Source of the DNA: BOG-1184 sp964651515
Lineage (GTDB): Bacteria; Fibrobacterota; Chitinivibrionia; Chitinivibrionales; Chitinispirillaceae
Direction of reading: 5' to 3'
Length of the DNA: 64,000 nucleotides
Assembly: GCA_964651515.1 (NCBI GenBank)
Contig: CAZYYB010000003.1
Span: forward strand, 33,642-97,641
Shown: piece by piece, positions 62,124 through 64,000 of the stretch
Layout of the letters: each line of letters starts with the position of its first letter
Numbering within the stretch: the first letter of the stretch is position 1
Translations under genes and position numbers: made by a program
Notes under the pieces: model-generated
The model's database searches: none
What the model saw: the letters and a program-made list of their open reading frames with translations, nothing else
What the model was told of the DNA's origin: nothing

Positions 62124-62303
62124 TTATTCTTCAGGCGGCTTTACTTCGACACCGGAATAGTAGCCGCAGTTGCCGCATACGCGATGCGCAACCACCGGCT
62201 GTTTGCAATGCGAGCACAAAACCGGCGATGCCGGCTTGAGCGCCAGGTGACTGCGACGGCGGTCACGCCTCATCTTGGAATGTTTTTTCTTGGGAACTGC
62301 CAT
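62124..62303 (-). CDS. rpmF: Ribosomal protein bL32
   Basis: 59 residues from the ATG at 62303. N-terminus AVPKKKHSKMRRDRRRSH is the L32 signature; zinc-ribbon Cys in CSHCKQPVVAHRVCGNCGYY (CxxC...CxxC), the zinc-binding (C+) form. Neighbour of yceD and plsX, as usual. Confidence 0.97.
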   Translation of the reverse strand: MAVPKKKHSKMRRDRRRSHLALKPASPVLCSHCKQPVVAHRVCGNCGYYSGVEVKPPEE

Positions 62304-62327
62304 ATTGCCTCCTGTACAGGACAAGAA

Positions 62328-62810
62328 TCATCGATTACGTAATTTTTTCAAGGCTTCCCACCGGGGATCGATGGGCTCTTCGCGGGTTCGCCCGCCGCCG
62401 AGGTCGATACCCGTGCAGCTCTCCCTGCAGAGCGGCTTCATCGGCAGGGCGGTCATGATCTCCTCGTAGACCGCGGTGCCGAGATCCAGTTCGAGATGAC
62501 GCGAGTCGAAGAAAAAATCAGTCGATTCGTCATCGAGGGCGGGTCCGAATTTCCCCGCCCGCTCCTTTACCACGAGCTGCAGAGCGCCCTCCACCGGAAA
62601 ATCGAACGGTTCGAGGCAACGAGAGCACTCCAGCTTGAAGACGCCCCTGAACCTGAGCTGAATATATAAGGTATCGCCGGAACGATCGATCGCCGCTTCG
62701 CACGGAATGGTCCCGGAGAATCCCGGAAGATCCTCTTTAAAAGCCGCCAGGTCGATTTCCTGCGACGCAACGGAGTGGCCTTCCGGAACCTTGTTGATAT
62801 CGAGTATCAT
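62328..62810 (-). CDS. YceD/DUF177 family protein
   Basis: 160 residues from the ATG at 62810; the frame is open 42 codons further upstream without a start that fits the family. DUF177 pattern: GTIPCEAAIDRSGDTLYI, the conserved CSRCLEPFDFPV and CRESCTGIDLGGG motifs (Cys pairs). In E. coli YceD affects 23S rRNA accumulation; in plants homologues act in 50S biogenesis. Its place upstream of rpmF is the typical order. Confidence 0.9.
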   Translation of the reverse strand: MILDINKVPEGHSVASQEIDLAAFKEDLPGFSGTIPCEAAIDRSGDTLYIQLRFRGVFKLECSRCLEPFDFPVEGALQLVVKERAGKFGPALDDESTDFFFDSRHLELDLGTAVYEEIMTALPMKPLCRESCTGIDLGGGRTREEPIDPRWEALKKLRNR

Positions 62811-62960
62811 TGCATGCCGTGCCTTGTGCCAGAGAAAAGATGCGGGCGGGTCATTCCGGACTCCTCTTCCGCTCAAGGGAAACGGAGAGGGCGCTCCGGT
62901 ATGGCTGCAACCCGCGCGGCCGCTCTGCAGGCGCACTCACTTTCGGGTACAAAGGCTTTA

Positions 62961-62989
62961 AAAATACCTTTTAGGGCGGTCCCGTTCAA
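62961..62989 (-). promoter_or_regulatory. Sigma-70-type promoter of the yceD-rpmF-plsX-fab operon
   Basis: Minus strand: -35 TTGAAC (62989-62984), 17-nt spacer, -10 TATTTT (62966-62961). Same -10 and spacer length as the ilv promoter. Start predicted near 62954, leaving a leader of about 144 nt before yceD. Confidence 0.7.
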
Positions 62990-63023
62990 GAACAATTTTG
63001 AGAGACCATGGATATTGTGGTTC

Positions 63024-63180
63024 GAAACTGCTCTGGTGGGAGAACCACCTTACGGTGGTTCTCCCTGGCCCCTGGCCGCGCGAAATGCGCGTCCTGGGGC
63101 GCACCCTCTCCTGCGGAAGGGGGCGGCGATGCTTGCGTCCCGCAAGCGCTCGCCCCCTCCCGCAACGCCCACCATTAAGG
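63024..63180 (-). repeat. Dispersed modular repeat, copy R7a (D and C, reversed)
   Basis: On the minus strand, module D begins GGTGGGCGTTGCGGGAGG, forms a long hairpin (CGGGAGGGGGCG arm with CGCCCCCTTCCGC, GCTTGCG/CGCAAGC tip) and joins C (AAC CACC/GGTGG hairpin), ending CACCAGAGCAGTTTC. Together with R7b it forms a large imperfect palindrome with a 55-nt centre. It lies upstream of the fab operon promoter. Confidence 0.9.
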
Positions 63181-63235
63181 TGGAAAAACCATATAACCCA
63201 AAGATTTCACTCCATCATTATTCAATTTTCCCTAT

Positions 63236-63340
63236 GTTGGCGTTGCGGAAGTGCCGCTGGAAAGGGTGCGTCGGAGATGCGTTTCGTGGCTCCGACCAGG
63301 GGAAACCACCGCAAGGTGGTTTCCCCACCAGAGCAGTAAC
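63236..63340 (+). repeat. Dispersed modular repeat, copy R7b (D remnant and C)
   Basis: GTTGGCGTTGCGGAAGTGCC (short D), then GGGTGCGTCGGAGATGCG, GTGGCTCCGACCA, the perfect hairpin GGAAACCACC/GGTGGTTTCC and the tail CCACCAGAGCAGTAAC. CCACC ends 30 nt before the Nudix start, on the same strand. Confidence 0.9.
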
Positions 63341-63359
63341 CATTATTTTTAACCATCAC

Positions 63360-63893
63360 ATGGAAATGGTCGACCTTTATAACCCCGACGGGACACCCGC
63401 CGGCGAAACCGCCTCGCGGGAGGAGGTCCACCGCCTCGGGTTGTGGCATAAGACGGTGCATATATGGGTGGTGACCCCGGCGGGAGAACTGCTTCTGCAA
63501 AAGCGGGCACCGGCGAAGGAGTCCCATCCGGGGCTCTGGGACATCTCCGCCGCCGGGCATATCACCGCGGGCGACACGAGCGTCTCCGCTGCGGTGCGCG
63601 AGCTCCGGGAGGAGATCGGCATTTCGGTCGACGAGCGCGACCTTCGCTTCCTCTTCTCCCTCCGCCAGCGGTACGAGGACCGGGAACGGGCCTTCATCGA
63701 TCGGGAGTTTACGGATATCTACCTTCTCAGGAGGGAGGTCGATCCCGGCTTCCTTCGTATAGATAAGCGCGAGGTCGAGGCGGTCAGGCTGGTCACCGTA
63801 TCGGAGTTCCGCCGGGAATTGATAGAAAGTCCGGAAGCGTTCACTCCGCACCGGGAGGAGTATGAGCGGTTGATGGGGATAATAGAAATATAG
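63360..63893 (+). CDS. Nudix hydrolase (IPP-isomerase-like subfamily)
   Basis: 177 residues from the ATG at 63360 (a second ATG at 63366). A longer frame back to 62775 passes through repeats and is not used. Nudix box: GHITAGDTSVSAAVRELREEIGI, with Asp in place of the first conserved Glu; the metal-binding REXXEE part is intact. N-terminal LYNPDGTPAGETASREEVHRLGLWHKTVHIWV and C-terminal FTPHREEYERL resemble YfcD/IPP-isomerase-type Nudix proteins. Substrate not predictable. Confidence 0.85.
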   Translation: MEMVDLYNPDGTPAGETASREEVHRLGLWHKTVHIWVVTPAGELLLQKRAPAKESHPGLWDISAAGHITAGDTSVSAAVRELREEIGISVDERDLRFLFSLRQRYEDRERAFIDREFTDIYLLRREVDPGFLRIDKREVEAVRLVTVSEFRRELIESPEAFTPHREEYERLMGIIEI

Positions 63894-63898
63894 CACAC

Positions 63899-64000
63899 CT
63901 GGTGGGGGAACCGAGCTTGCCGCTTCTGGTGGGGGAACCAGTTCCTGGTTCCCCCTGGCCCCCGGCCGCGCGAAACGCGCGTCCCGGGGCACACCCCTTC
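63899..64000 (-). repeat. Dispersed modular repeat, copy R8 (C; incomplete at window edge)
   Basis: Minus strand: GGGTGTGCCCCGGGACGCGC, GCGCGGCCGGGGGCCA, hairpin GGGGGAACCAG/CTGGTTCCCCC, then CACCAGAAGCGGCAAGCTC and a second GGTTCCCCCACCAGG. Duplicated tail. The element continues past position 64000. Confidence 0.85.

Noticed and set aside
62775..63893. A 372-codon frame for the Nudix gene
   Set aside because: Its first 195 codons run through repeat copies R7a and R7b; the conserved fold starts at 63360.
5641..64000. CRISPR array
   Set aside because: The repeats are dispersed, of unequal modules and in both orientations, with no regular spacers; no cas gene is present.

Overview
The window is a gene-dense, moderately GC-rich stretch of a diderm (Gram-negative type) bacterial chromosome. 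The envelope genes show this: a TamA/TamB pair, several signal-peptide outer-membrane barrels, lipoproteins, an HtrA protease and a LolD-like ABC system with its own LolA-like carrier. The gene content and the Bacteroidetes/Spirochaete-like KARI suggest an FCB-type lineage, possibly near Fibrobacterota. That placement is an inference; no rRNA or tRNA gene is visible to confirm it. No phage, complete insertion sequence or CRISPR array is seen.

Layout. 1-4.7 kb: branched-chain amino-acid operon ilvB-ilvN-ilvC-leuA (minus strand), preceded by a promoter, a Val/Ile/Leu-rich leader peptide and an antiterminator/terminator pair. 4.8-10.6 kb: secreted beta-helix protein, rsmE between two copies of a dispersed repeat, two VOC proteins around a PanE-like reductase, a broken RibD-like gene, and a glycosyltransferase. 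10.7-22.2 kb (minus): era, a PBP lipoprotein, two outer-membrane barrels, a LolA-like protein, two FtsX-type permeases and their ATPase, then a TetR regulator with an internally deleted ferredoxin gene. A TetR-type palindrome lies in the ABC promoter. 22.3-26.6 kb: methyltransferase, Fe-S aldo/keto reductase and GT9/GT2 glycosyltransferases. 26.8-37.6 kb: a stress block (Hsp20, TIM-barrel isomerase, HtrA, receiver protein, small Cys-rich protein, two ferritin-like proteins, histidine kinase, RtcB/archease, NmrA), much of it behind sigma-54 -24/-12 promoters. 37.8-45.3 kb: cation exchanger, secreted unknown, hemW, and an unusual cluster of type III PKS, ACP, ketosynthase and U32 protein. 45.6-51.5 kb: tamB-tamA. 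51.9-63.9 kb: HD hydrolase, S41 lipoprotein, rpe, acyl-CoA dehydrogenase, then rnc-fabF-acpP-fabG-fabD-fabH-plsX-rpmF-yceD read from the far end, and a Nudix hydrolase.

Four points stand out. (1) A complete translational attenuator controls ilvBNC-leuA. (2) A family of modular, hairpin-rich intergenic repeats occurs at eight or more loci; in five cases the same end lies about 20-35 nt from the start codon of a gene on the same strand, which suggests a structured 5'-leader element. (3) A local sigma-54 regulon shares the core TGGCATG-N4-TTGC[AT]. (4) The type III PKS/ACP/KAS/U32 group looks like an uncharacterised polyketide or lipid pathway.
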